A stretch of DNA of 29,147 nucleotides from Candidatus Krumholzibacteriia bacterium (lineage in GTDB: Bacteria > Krumholzibacteriota > Krumholzibacteriia > LZORAL124-64-63): contig JAUUYW010000002.1 of the NCBI GenBank assembly GCA_030590265.1, forward strand, positions 1 through 29,147, written 5' to 3'. A program made the position numbers and the translations under genes. Of the stretch, positions 8,215-16,287 are shown one piece after another. The notes beneath the pieces are model-generated. The model searched no databases. It saw only the letters and a list, made by a program, of their open reading frames with translations, and had not been told where the DNA came from. Within the stretch, counting starts at the first letter, position 1, and each line of letters begins with the position of its first letter.

Positions 8215-10818
8215 TTGCGTCTCTTCATTTTAGTTATTGGCTTGTGCCTTTCCCAGGCATGTGCCCTAGCTAATAATTTTGAAATCCTGGAAACCTATTC
8301 CAACCGGGCGGTTCCCACAGGGTGGGCTCCCCCCATGGACGGTTATCAGGAAGGCAGTATTGTCGGAACCTTTGTTTCAAGTGAGCCAGCGGAAATTGTC
8401 TCCGGTGGTCTTGGTTTTGTTCAACTTTCCAACGACACCTGGCAACGGACTTTCACCTGGGATGAAGATCAACCGACCCGGGCTGTCTTCAGGTCCCTGG
8501 AAAGTGCTGACAAGGATACGATCTGGGCTTTTCCCGTTTCGTCGCCAACGCTGACACCCGGATCCCACGACTATCCTGTTTGGTCTCTGCATACAGACCC
8601 ATCGAATGTTTGGTCCGATGCCCAGGGGCTTTATGTCTGGGGCGATGCCAATCCCAACTGGGATCAACGCGGTATCGAGTGGGAACGCACGGCCCAGTTG
8701 GAAGTGTGGGAAGCTGATGGCACCCCGGTCATGTCCCGAAACATCGGCCTGAGAATCAATGGTGGCTGGACCCGTGGTCTGCCCCAGAAGTCGTGGCGCC
8801 TCTACTTTGATCACCATCAGGATCCAGTTTACCTTTACCATGATTTTTTTGGTGACGGCCCCACCGTCAGCCAACGTTTGCTGCTTCGCCAGACCATGAT
8901 GCCCCAGTATTTGCTGACCGATCACTGGGCAACATCCATCCACCGGGAACTGGGTCATTTGACCAGCAGGTGGACCCCTTCAGTGGCATATCTCAATGGA
9001 GAATACTGGGGAATCTATTCCCTGCGCGAGCGTCTGGATGACAAGTGGGCCACCGTGAGTCTGGGCTACGATCCTCAGGATGTCATTCTGGTCAAGGACG
9101 GTATAACCGAGCACGGTGATCCGAATGCCTGGTTGAATTTCCTCAATTGGGTCAACGACTGGTCCGACCCCTCGGATCACAATTTCTTTGTGGGGGTCTC
9201 ACAACGGCTGAATCTTCAGGCCTATACCGACTGGATTATCATCAACGCCTTCACGGCCAATTCCGAAAATGGCTTCAGGCACAATCTGGCTATTCTCCGC
9301 CAGCCCGATCAACGCTGGAATTATGTCATGTGGGATGAAGATGACATTCTCTATCCGCAAAATCTCCAGGACCAATTGTTGCGTTTCTATTCGGCGGGAA
9401 GTTATTCCGAATATGAAGAATATCGTCCTGCGCTGAGTTATTTTGAATCCTATAGCATCAATCGTCTCTACTGCCGGCTATTTCGTCAGCTGATGGGAAA
9501 TGCCGAGTACCGGACCTTTTTCCGTGACCGGGCCGATTATTTGCTCAATGGCGTTCTGGAAGTTTCCAATGCCCAGGCCCGCTTCGATTCGTTGGTGGTT
9601 ATGTTCGAACCGGAACTGCCCCCGCACGCCCGTCGATATCCCGGGTCAGGGCTGTGGAACCTGACCGAGGCCGCTGCCGACTACAAGGATTTTATAGCTC
9701 TTCGCCAGCCAATTTTTGTCGCCCACCTGTCCGAGTTTTTGGCTGATTTCATGGCCCCTGTGGAATTGAGCCACTTCTCCGCCACGACCCATGACGACAA
9801 TGTGATCCTGCACTGGCAAACCGAAAGGGAGCGAGAAAACGAGGGTTTTGAAGTGTGGCGAGCCGTGGCCGATTCCATGGCCCTGGAACTTTTGGCCACC
9901 AGCGAACAATACCCTGGTCTTGTGGGCTCCCCGTATAGCGATGACGCGTTGCAATACTCTTTTGTCGATACTGAGACCCCTGCCGAAACTGCGCTCTGGT
10001 ACCAACTGCGTCATGCCGACACCAATGGAGATACCATTGTTCACCAATGGCTCGTGCAGACCGGACCTGCACCATTGCCCGACCTGGTGATCAACGAATT
10101 TCTGGCCAGCAACAGTTTCACCAACCCCGATGCCGCCGGTGAGTATGATGATTGGGTTGAGTTGTTCAACCGCAGCAATCACAATTTGAATCTTGGGGAT
10201 TACTACCTGACCGATGACCTCAACAATCCCACCAAATGGCAACTGCCGGTCATGACTTTGCCAAGCCGTCAGCATTTGCTGATTTGGTGTGACAACGATA
10301 TGTCCCAAGCCGGGATCCATGCTCCGTTCAAGCTTTCGGCTTCGGGAGAGCAAATCGGCTTGTTCCTGTTGGATGGCGGCCTGGCCCTGCCTGTCGATAC
10401 GCTGGATATCGGAGCCCAGGTTACGGACATCAGTTATGGCCGCCTGTCTGATGGCAATACAACCTGGCAATTTTTCGATCAGCCCACCCCTGAGACCGCC
10501 AACTCGGTCCTTTCGGCTGCCCCGGAAGAAGCAATGATGGTTCTTCTTTCGGCTCCTCGTATTTCGCCCAATCCAAGTGGCGGTCAAGTGGGCATTCGTT
10601 TTTCTGCCGGGCATGCGGGGCCCGTCACCGTGGAAATTTTTGATACGCGAGGGTATCGGGTTCGCAAACTCTTTTCCGAGAATATACAGGCGGGTTCACA
10701 AATGATGGTTTGGGATCGGCGCGATGGAGACGGGCACCTGGTTCCGGCAGGTGTCTATCTTGTGAAGATTCAGGCCGCTGGTCTGGCTGTAACCGGAAAA
10801 ATCGGTGTTGTGCGGTGA
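8215..10818 (+). CDS. Secreted CotH-family protein with lamin-tail and FlgD-Ig C-terminal domains
   Basis: 867 residues. A signal peptide (1-19, hydrophobic, ending ALA-N) is followed by an N-terminal segment and a CotH kinase-like domain (about 130-510). Supporting motifs are LRINGGWTRGLPQKSW (179-194), EYWGIYSLRERLDDKW (263-278) and NYVMWDEDDILYP (369-381) with its W-D-x-D core. Next come a fibronectin-type-III-like domain (about 515-612), a lamin-tail domain (about 622-765, LVINEFLASNS..DDWVELFN), and a FlgD-Ig/T9SS-type end (780-867, SPNPSGG.., DTRGYRVRKL, VPAGVYLVKI). CotH proteins in Bacillus phosphorylate spore coat proteins; the substrate here is unknown, and a cell-surface or exported role is inferred. 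TTG start with GGGAGA 5 bases upstream. Only plus-strand gene within the ruv cluster. Confidence 0.88.
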   Translation: MRLFILVIGLCLSQACALANNFEILETYSNRAVPTGWAPPMDGYQEGSIVGTFVSSEPAEIVSGGLGFVQLSNDTWQRTFTWDEDQPTRAVFRSLESADKDTIWAFPVSSPTLTPGSHDYPVWSLHTDPSNVWSDAQGLYVWGDANPNWDQRGIEWERTAQLEVWEADGTPVMSRNIGLRINGGWTRGLPQKSWRLYFDHHQDPVYLYHDFFGDGPTVSQRLLLRQTMMPQYLLTDHWATSIHRELGHLTSRWTPSVAYLNGEYWGIYSLRERLDDKWATVSLGYDPQDVILVKDGITEHGDPNAWLNFLNWVNDWSDPSDHNFFVGVSQRLNLQAYTDWIIINAFTANSENGFRHNLAILRQPDQRWNYVMWDEDDILYPQNLQDQLLRFYSAGSYSEYEEYRPALSYFESYSINRLYCRLFRQLMGNAEYRTFFRDRADYLLNGVLEVSNAQARFDSLVVMFEPELPPHARRYPGSGLWNLTEAAADYKDFIALRQPIFVAHLSEFLADFMAPVELSHFSATTHDDNVILHWQTERERENEGFEVWRAVADSMALELLATSEQYPGLVGSPYSDDALQYSFVDTETPAETALWYQLRHADTNGDTIVHQWLVQTGPAPLPDLVINEFLASNSFTNPDAAGEYDDWVELFNRSNHNLNLGDYYLTDDLNNPTKWQLPVMTLPSRQHLLIWCDNDMSQAGIHAPFKLSASGEQIGLFLLDGGLALPVDTLDIGAQVTDISYGRLSDGNTTWQFFDQPTPETANSVLSAAPEEAMMVLLSAPRISPNPSGGQVGIRFSAGHAGPVTVEIFDTRGYRVRKLFSENIQAGSQMMVWDRRDGDGHLVPAGVYLVKIQAAGLAVTGKIGVVR

Positions 10819-10856
10819 TTTCATTTGGGACTTATTCCAGTTTTGTGTAGTATTTT

Positions 10857-11792
10857 TCATATCCCTTTTGTCAATTCAAACAGGAAATCCAGCCCAAAAT
10901 CGTGGAGACCCGGCATATTCCCCATTTCCGCCGAAAAATTCCGGTACTGATAGTATAAAGCAGATTTCCTTTTCCCCTCGTTGACGACAACACCTGAGCC
11001 CGCCATGACTTGCGCATCCTCCCTTGGGAAGTGGTCCTCCTTCCAGTTTTTCTTTTTTGGAAGAATGCCGGTGTTGCGCAGGCCCCGCTTGATACTGCCT
11101 GTCTTTTTTGTCCTCACTTTGAAACCGAACCGCTCGAACAGTTCCAGAAGAGTGTGGGCAGGAAAAAAGAAGATGTGTCCACTAGGACTGCGTGCGGGAA
11201 GGTTCTCACTGCCGAAGAAATCAATCAGATTGCGGCTATCATTCACCCCGTTGGGTACCGCCAGGAAGAAATGACCGTCGGGTTTGAGAACCCGGTGGCA
11301 CTCGGCAAGCAAACCGGCCGGATCCAGCACATGTTCAAGCACATTGTTCACGTGGACATAGTCGAAATAGGCATCGGGGTAGTTGGCATCCTTCAGGTCG
11401 CCTTCAAGAACGTCCAAACCCAGTTCCTGACGAGCGTATTTCACTGCATCCCTGCCAAACTCCACCCCGTGGACTTCCCAATCGGTGCTCTGGCGGATTC
11501 CGTTGAGAAAAAATCCCGTGGCACAGCCCACATCCAGAAACCGGCCCGTTGGACCAATCTTCCTGAGTTTACGGCCAAACCAGGCCCCACCGGCTTCGCC
11601 CGGCCAGCGTCGGAAATCGTAATAGGCCGCAGAATAGAAACGGTTTAGGATCTCTATTGAGGGCAAAGGGTCAAAGTAGATCACACCGCAAGCCGGGCAT
11701 TGCACCAGACCGCTTACAGCATCGTTGACCAGGGCCGCCTGGGCGAGCACAGATTTTTCCGCTGAGTTATTACAAAGGGGACAAGAGACCAT
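10857..11792 (-). CDS. Class I SAM-dependent methyltransferase with N-terminal zinc ribbon
   Basis: 311 residues. An N-terminal CPLC..CPAC pair (about residues 4-36) looks like a zinc ribbon, followed by CGVIYFDPLP and a Methyltransf_11/23-type Rossmann domain: motif I FLDVGCATGFFL, YFDYVHVNNVLEHV and RVLKPDGHFFLAVPN. This architecture is common in methyltransferases encoded near polysaccharide or surface genes, but the substrate is unknown. The C-terminal 90 residues are basic and without a recognised domain. Start is the ATG at 11792 with GGGAG 6 bases upstream; ATGs at 11825 and 11843 lack a good site. It runs toward cotH with a 38-base gap and no hairpin terminator seen. Confidence 0.8.
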   Translation of the reverse strand: MVSCPLCNNSAEKSVLAQAALVNDAVSGLVQCPACGVIYFDPLPSIEILNRFYSAAYYDFRRWPGEAGGAWFGRKLRKIGPTGRFLDVGCATGFFLNGIRQSTDWEVHGVEFGRDAVKYARQELGLDVLEGDLKDANYPDAYFDYVHVNNVLEHVLDPAGLLAECHRVLKPDGHFFLAVPNGVNDSRNLIDFFGSENLPARSPSGHIFFFPAHTLLELFERFGFKVRTKKTGSIKRGLRNTGILPKKKNWKEDHFPREDAQVMAGSGVVVNEGKRKSALYYQYRNFSAEMGNMPGLHDFGLDFLFELTKGI

Positions 11793-11812
11793 TGACCGCT
11801 CCCGGCTACTGG

Positions 11813-11828
11813 AGAATGACTCCATTCT
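11813..11828 (-). other. Small hairpin ahead of the methyltransferase gene
   Basis: AGAATG and CATTCT pair perfectly across a 4-base loop, 21-36 bases upstream of the chosen start. A TATAAA-like -10 (11835-11840, minus strand) lies just upstream, but no fitting -35 is seen. Role unclear. Confidence 0.25.
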
Positions 11829-11902
11829 TCTCAATTTATACACACCATTTAATCACATAAATAAAATCGCGCTCAGGACAAGACAATCTACGATAAAGGA
11901 AA

Positions 11903-12505
11903 TCAAATCCCTCGCAAAGCCGCCCGAACCCATCCCTCCAAATCCTCACTGACCTCAGGATCCCTCTGCCGAGCCACCAACAAGGCCTGCTCAGCCGCAG
12001 CCGGCGCCAGCCCCATAGCCTGCAAAACGGCCAAAGCTTCACGCAAGCCCCCAACAGGCCCCGACCCCACTCCATCTCCAATTTCCATCCCCCCCAGCAC
12101 CGACTCAGGAATCCGCTGCCCCAACTCCACAATCAACCGCGCTGCACTCTTTTTCCCGATCCCCGGCAGCCTCACCAGGGCCTTCTCATCCCCAGTCCGC
12201 AATGCCTGGGCAATCTCCTCCCCCGAAGCTCGGGACAGCATCCCCATGGCCACCTTCGGTCCAACCCCGGTCACTGAAATCAACAACCGAAACATGGCTC
12301 GTTCTTCAGCTTCAATAAACCCGAAAAGAGCCCAATTGTCCTCCCGCACCGAAAGGTGGGTCCACAGTTTGATGGGCTGCCCCACGGCAGGCAAACGATC
12401 GGCGCTTCGGGCTGACAGTTGGACATCCAAACCGATGCCACCACCAATGGTCACCACGGCCTCAGTGCCTGCAATAGCCAAAATCCCATCCAGAAATGCA
12501 ATCAT
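11903..12505 (-). CDS. ruvA: Holliday junction DNA-binding protein RuvA
   Basis: Tetrameric protein that holds the four-way junction flat and loads RuvB. 200 residues with an N-terminal OB fold (MIAFLDGILA.., LWTHLSVREDNWALFGF), two helix-hairpin-helix motifs (SVTGVGPKVAMGML and RLPGIGKKSAARLI), an acidic/Gly linker, and a C-terminal RuvB-contact helix bundle (REALAVLQAMGLAPAAAEQAL). ATG overlaps the ruvC stop by 4 bases. Its usual partner ruvB lies about 4 kb further on, behind its own promoter. Confidence 0.95.
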   Translation of the reverse strand: MIAFLDGILAIAGTEAVVTIGGGIGLDVQLSARSADRLPAVGQPIKLWTHLSVREDNWALFGFIEAEERAMFRLLISVTGVGPKVAMGMLSRASGEEIAQALRTGDEKALVRLPGIGKKSAARLIVELGQRIPESVLGGMEIGDGVGSGPVGGLREALAVLQAMGLAPAAAEQALLVARQRDPEVSEDLEGWVRAALRGI

Positions 12506-12969
12506 CTCATCCTCCGTTGCTGGTGGGTCAAGGCCACGGCCAGAGCATCACTCATATCCATGGGCGGCTCCTCTTTCAATCCCAGGATGCGCATGACCAT
12601 GAAGCGCACCTGTTCCTTGGCTGCATTGCCATTGCCGGTGAGAGCCATTTTTATTTCTCGGGGCGCGTAGGAACCTACTTCCAGGCCAGCCTGAGCTCCG
12701 GTCAACAGGATAACTCCACGAGCATGACCAAGGATTAGCGAACTGCGGGCATTCTTGGCGTTGAAGAGGTCCTCCACCGCCATGGCCTGCACCGCGTGGC
12801 GGCTGAACACATCCGTTAACCCGGTGTAGATGGTGTGCAGACGCTCCTCCAGGGGCGCCTTGCTGTTGGTGCGGATCACACCACCGTCCAACATACGAAC
12901 GACCGGCCCGGTGTTGATAACACCGAAGCCGGTCGCATGACTTCCAGGATCGACTCCCAGCACGATCAC
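12502..12969 (-). CDS. ruvC: Crossover junction endodeoxyribonuclease RuvC
   Basis: Dimeric resolvase that cuts Holliday junctions. 155 residues with an RNase H-like fold. The four catalytic acids are Asp7 (GVDPGS), Glu66 (VEDLF), Asp138 and Asp141 (DMSDA). I chose a GTG start at 12969 because GAGAGG lies 7 bases upstream and the acids then have the same numbers as in E. coli RuvC; a TTG at 12975 would sit only one base from that ribosome site. It overlaps ruvA by 4 bases and follows yebC by 45 bases. Confidence 0.95.
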   Translation of the reverse strand: MIVLGVDPGSHATGFGVINTGPVVRMLDGGVIRTNSKAPLEERLHTIYTGLTDVFSRHAVQAMAVEDLFNAKNARSSLILGHARGVILLTGAQAGLEVGSYAPREIKMALTGNGNAAKEQVRFMVMRILGLKEEPPMDMSDALAVALTHQQRRMR

Positions 12970-13014
12970 AGGCAAACCTCTCGATTCAGCCCGCGGTCAG
13001 AGCGGGGTTGCACC

Positions 13015-13770
13015 CTAAAGGCTTTCCTCAATCTTGGCCATCACATCGTCATCAATGTCGAAGTTGGCCGAGACCTGCGATACGTCGTCCAGGTCATCCA
13101 TATGATTGATCAGCTTCATCAGGGTCATGGCGTCTTTTTCTTCAACCTTGGTCAGAGTGTTCGGGATCTGCGCCAGTTCGGTGGACGTGACCGGCAATTC
13201 GGCCTTGGTCAACGCCTCGCTTACCGAGTGCAGATCCTCCATGGCAGTGGTCACACTGATCAGATCTCCTTCTTCTTCCACATCTTCGGCACCGGCATCG
13301 ATGGCCGCGTCCATGACAGTTTCAATGTCACAGCGTTCGCCGTCGAGCATGATCATGCCCTTGCGGTCGAAAATGAAGGTCACACACCCGTTGGAACCCA
13401 GATTGCCGTTGAATTTGCCAAAACAATGGCGCACTTCGGCGATGGTGCGGTTCTTGTTGTCCGTCTGGCACTCCACGAGGATGGCCACCCCACCAGGGCC
13501 ATAACCCTCGTAGGTTACTTCCTCGATAACCATGCCGTCCAGGTCACCGGTGCCGCGTTTGACCGCTTTTTCGATGGTGTCGTTGGGCATGTTGGAGCCG
13601 CGAGCGGTGAGCATCGCCGCCCTCAGACGCGGATTCGCCTCGGCATCGCCGCCACCCTGACGGGCAGCTACGGTGATTTCCCTGATCAGACGAGTGAACA
13701 CCTTGGCCCGCTTGGCGTCCTGAGCGCCTTTGCGGTGCTTGATGTTCGCCCATTTTGAATGTCCTGCCAT
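13015..13770 (-). CDS. yebC: YebC/PmpR-family protein (TACO1 family)
   Basis: 251 residues, starting MAGHSKWANIKHRKGAQDAKR, the hallmark of the family, with GSNMPNDTIEKAVKRG, YEGYGPGGVA and IAEVRHCFGKFNGNLG following. Members have been described as DNA-binding regulators and, for the translational type, as factors easing ribosome stalls at proline-rich stretches; which applies here is not shown. ATG with AGGGG upstream, 8 bases after the EF-G-like gene, consistent with a translation link. The yebC-ruvC-ruvA order is very common. Confidence 0.95.
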   Translation of the reverse strand: MAGHSKWANIKHRKGAQDAKRAKVFTRLIREITVAARQGGGDAEANPRLRAAMLTARGSNMPNDTIEKAVKRGTGDLDGMVIEEVTYEGYGPGGVAILVECQTDNKNRTIAEVRHCFGKFNGNLGSNGCVTFIFDRKGMIMLDGERCDIETVMDAAIDAGAEDVEEEGDLISVTTAMEDLHSVSEALTKAELPVTSTELAQIPNTLTKVEEKDAMTLMKLINHMDDLDDVSQVSANFDIDDDVMAKIEESL

Positions 13771-13778
13771 GATCGCCC

Positions 13779-15872
13779 CTACTCTTCCTCGGTCTGGATG
13801 GAATTGTAATCGTTGACCAAGCGTTTCTGCACATCACCGGGGACTTCCGCATAGTGCGAGAATTCCATGGTGAACGTACCCGTACCCTGAGTAAACGACC
13901 GCAGGGCCGAAGCATACTGGTACAGTTCGTCTTCGGGAATGTTGGCCGTGACAACCTGGTAAGGTCCGTCCTGGTCGCTGCCCTGGATGGCGCCGCGACG
14001 AGTTGAAACATCACCCATCACGTCGCCCATGTAAGCCTGGGGAACAACGATGCGAACCGACATGATCGGCTCCAGAATAACAGGCCGCAATTTGCCAGCT
14101 TCTTCGTTGATAGCACCCTTGAGGGCCTTGGCCGCTGCCATCTTGAAGGCTGCTTCACTGGAATCGACGTTGTGGTACGAGCCGAAGAACAGCGCGCACT
14201 TGACATCGACCATTTCGTAGCCTGCGATCAAACCGGTCAGCATGGTTTCACGGCAACCTTTTTCCACAGCGGGAATGAACTTGCCGGGCACCACGCCACC
14301 AACGATTTCGTCAGCGAACTCAAAACCTTCGCCACGGGGCATGGGCTCCAGGCGAATGTGCACGTCACCAAACTGCCCACGGCCACCACTCTGCTTCTTG
14401 TGACGACCCTGTTTCTCGGCGGTGCCGCGAATGGTCTCCTTGAAGTTGATGCGGGGACGGCTGCGCGCCACTTCCACTCCGGTCTGCTTCTTGAGCTTTT
14501 CCAGAATGGTGTTGGTGTGGATGTCGCCCTGGGTGGCCAAAAGGGTCTGGCCCAGGTGCGGTTGATGAATCAACTGGAAAGTAGGATCCTCTTCGCGCAA
14601 TTTGTTCAAGCCGGCAGCCATTTTATCTTCTTCGCCACTGACTTTGGGCATGATGGCATCAGCACTGGTGGGCACCCGATACTTGATGGGCTCGAAAGCA
14701 AACTCAACATTCTGAGTCAATGTGGTGCCGACATGGGTGTGCTTCAGCTTGGCTGCCAAAACGATGTCGCCAGGCCCGGCCATATCAATTTTTTCCTTGT
14801 TCTTGCCCATGGTAACATTCAGCTGTCCCATGCGCTCGCTGCTGTGACCATCGCTGCATTTGAAGTTATCGCCGCTTTTGACGGTGCCACTGAAAACACG
14901 CAACCAGGTGACATCGCCACCTTGGGTTTCGTATTGGCGTTTGCAGGCGAATGCCACGGTGGGGCCATCGGCACTGGGTGTGAAAGAGGCTTCGTCGTCA
15001 GTACCCGGGATCAAACCCTTCATTTCACTGCGAGTGCGACTGAAGGAACTGGGCACCAGGTTCACTACTGAGCGCAGCAGGGAAGTCACGCCAACATCGC
15101 TGACGGCATCGGTAAACAGGATGGGATACACTGTTCCTTCGAGAGTTCCCTTTTTGAGGCCGAGGATGACATCTTCGTTGCTGAGGGTTTCTTCTTCCAG
15201 GAATTTTTCCGTCAAGTCGTCATCGGCGTTGGCCGCGGCGTCCATCAGCATTTCGTGAGCTTCTTCCACGGCATCCTGCATATCATCGGGAATGGGCATT
15301 TCCACTGGATGGTGGCCTTCGAGTTTGAATGCTTTCATGAGGATCAGATCGATGACGCCCTCGAAAGTTTCGCCCTGGCCAATAGGCAGTTGCAAGGGAG
15401 CAGCACCGGTGACACGGTCTTTAAGACCGTTGAGAGTGCCGCGCCAGTCGGCTTGTTCCTTGCCCATGCGATTGACCACAATAAAGGTGGAAAGATGCGT
15501 CTCGCGCAGCATATTCCATAGATTTTCGGAAGCTACCTCAAAACCACCATCGGCTTTGACTACAAAAATCAAACCTTCGACTACTCGGCTGGCGGCGGTG
15601 ACATCACCGCGATAATCGTCCACGCCGGGAGTATCAATGATATTGATTTTGGTGCCTTCAATTTCGGTCCAGGCCAGGCTGGCGGAAATGGTTTGCCTTT
15701 TTTCAATTTCTTCTTCTGCGAAATCGAAAACAGAAGAACCGTCATCCACGTTGCCGCGGCGTCCCACTTTGTCTGTTACATGAAGCATGGCATCGGCGAG
15801 ACTGGTTTTGCCGACACCGTGGGGCCCAACCAAGGCAATGTTGCGGATCTTTTCCATAGGGTAGTTTTTCAA
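13779..15872 (-). CDS. Elongation factor G-like translational GTPase with altered G4 motif
   Basis: 697 residues with EF-G architecture: G domain (1 to about 270), domain II (about 290-385), domain III, domain IV (QSGGRGQFGDVHIRLEP.., PGKFIPAVEKG) and domain V (EPIMSVRIVVPQAYMGDVMGDVSTRRGAIQG). G1 is GPHGVGKTS (16-24), the switch I region reads EKRQTISAS, and G3 is DTPGVDDY (80-87). G4 reads NRMG at 134-137 where NKxD is normal, so the guanine-selecting Asp is replaced by Gly. The sequence resembles the second, EF-G-like group rather than the main fusA, which usually sits with rpsL/rpsG. TTG start with GGGAGG 8 bases upstream; first gene of the yebC-ruvCA operon, with a probable promoter 165 bases ahead. 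Confidence 0.88.
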   Translation of the reverse strand: MKNYPMEKIRNIALVGPHGVGKTSLADAMLHVTDKVGRRGNVDDGSSVFDFAEEEIEKRQTISASLAWTEIEGTKINIIDTPGVDDYRGDVTAASRVVEGLIFVVKADGGFEVASENLWNMLRETHLSTFIVVNRMGKEQADWRGTLNGLKDRVTGAAPLQLPIGQGETFEGVIDLILMKAFKLEGHHPVEMPIPDDMQDAVEEAHEMLMDAAANADDDLTEKFLEEETLSNEDVILGLKKGTLEGTVYPILFTDAVSDVGVTSLLRSVVNLVPSSFSRTRSEMKGLIPGTDDEASFTPSADGPTVAFACKRQYETQGGDVTWLRVFSGTVKSGDNFKCSDGHSSERMGQLNVTMGKNKEKIDMAGPGDIVLAAKLKHTHVGTTLTQNVEFAFEPIKYRVPTSADAIMPKVSGEEDKMAAGLNKLREEDPTFQLIHQPHLGQTLLATQGDIHTNTILEKLKKQTGVEVARSRPRINFKETIRGTAEKQGRHKKQSGGRGQFGDVHIRLEPMPRGEGFEFADEIVGGVVPGKFIPAVEKGCRETMLTGLIAGYEMVDVKCALFFGSYHNVDSSEAAFKMAAAKALKGAINEEAGKLRPVILEPIMSVRIVVPQAYMGDVMGDVSTRRGAIQGSDQDGPYQVVTANIPEDELYQYASALRSFTQGTGTFTMEFSHYAEVPGDVQKRLVNDYNSIQTEEE

Positions 15873-16287
15873 CGGTCATCCTCCCGAGTAGAAGGGAAAC
15901 GGAGGTAGGTCAGGTGGCCGGCACACTCAAAAAACTACAGCAAAACTGCAATCTTCCGGAATACAGGATCACGAGACTATGTTTCGGACAGCCACAGCAG
16001 GTCACAAACCTACCCTGGAGCCGGTTTTTTAGACGAATGGCAATGGTAATAGCACGACAACGGCCTGTCAACCGGCCCGAAGTTATCCACAGCATACCTT
16101 CAGCACATAAGGCAAATAAGCGAAAGTTCTGGACAGTAATCCCCAGGACCATTACCGTTATTCGTGTTCCGGATCGGGCAGAAGGCCATGTTTTTTCTCC
16201 TGCCAGACCGTTGCAACCCCACCGATAACCCAATCGTCGGCCCAATGGCTGCATTTGAGCATGCCTGGAGCCGGCAGAGGTGAATTG
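15873..16287. other. Gene-free divergent region between EF-G-like gene and barrel gene
   Basis: 415 bases. The minus strand carries a probable promoter (16043-16071). A single 9-base DnaA-box match lies at 16083-16091. For the plus-strand barrel gene only weak promoter candidates are seen (TGGACA near 16131). A minus-strand frame open across much of this region lacks a start site and family similarity and is not called. Confidence 0.6.
16043..16071 (-). promoter_or_regulatory. Probable promoter of the EF-G-like/yebC/ruvCA operon
   Basis: Minus strand: consensus -35 TTGACA (16066-16071), 17-base spacer, -10 TACCAT (16043-16048). Predicted start near 16036 gives a leader of about 165 bases. 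Matched by eye only. Confidence 0.55.

Noticed and set aside
7939..11902. cotH-methyltransferase block as a transposon or integron cassette
   Set aside because: No transposase or integrase gene, no matching terminal inverted repeats or target duplication seen at the block edges.
16083..16091. Perfect DnaA-box match TTATCCACA in the 415-base gap
   Set aside because: Only one copy; about one match of TTATNCACA is expected by chance in a window this size counting both strands. No dnaA, dnaN or AT-rich unwinding region nearby, so not called an origin.
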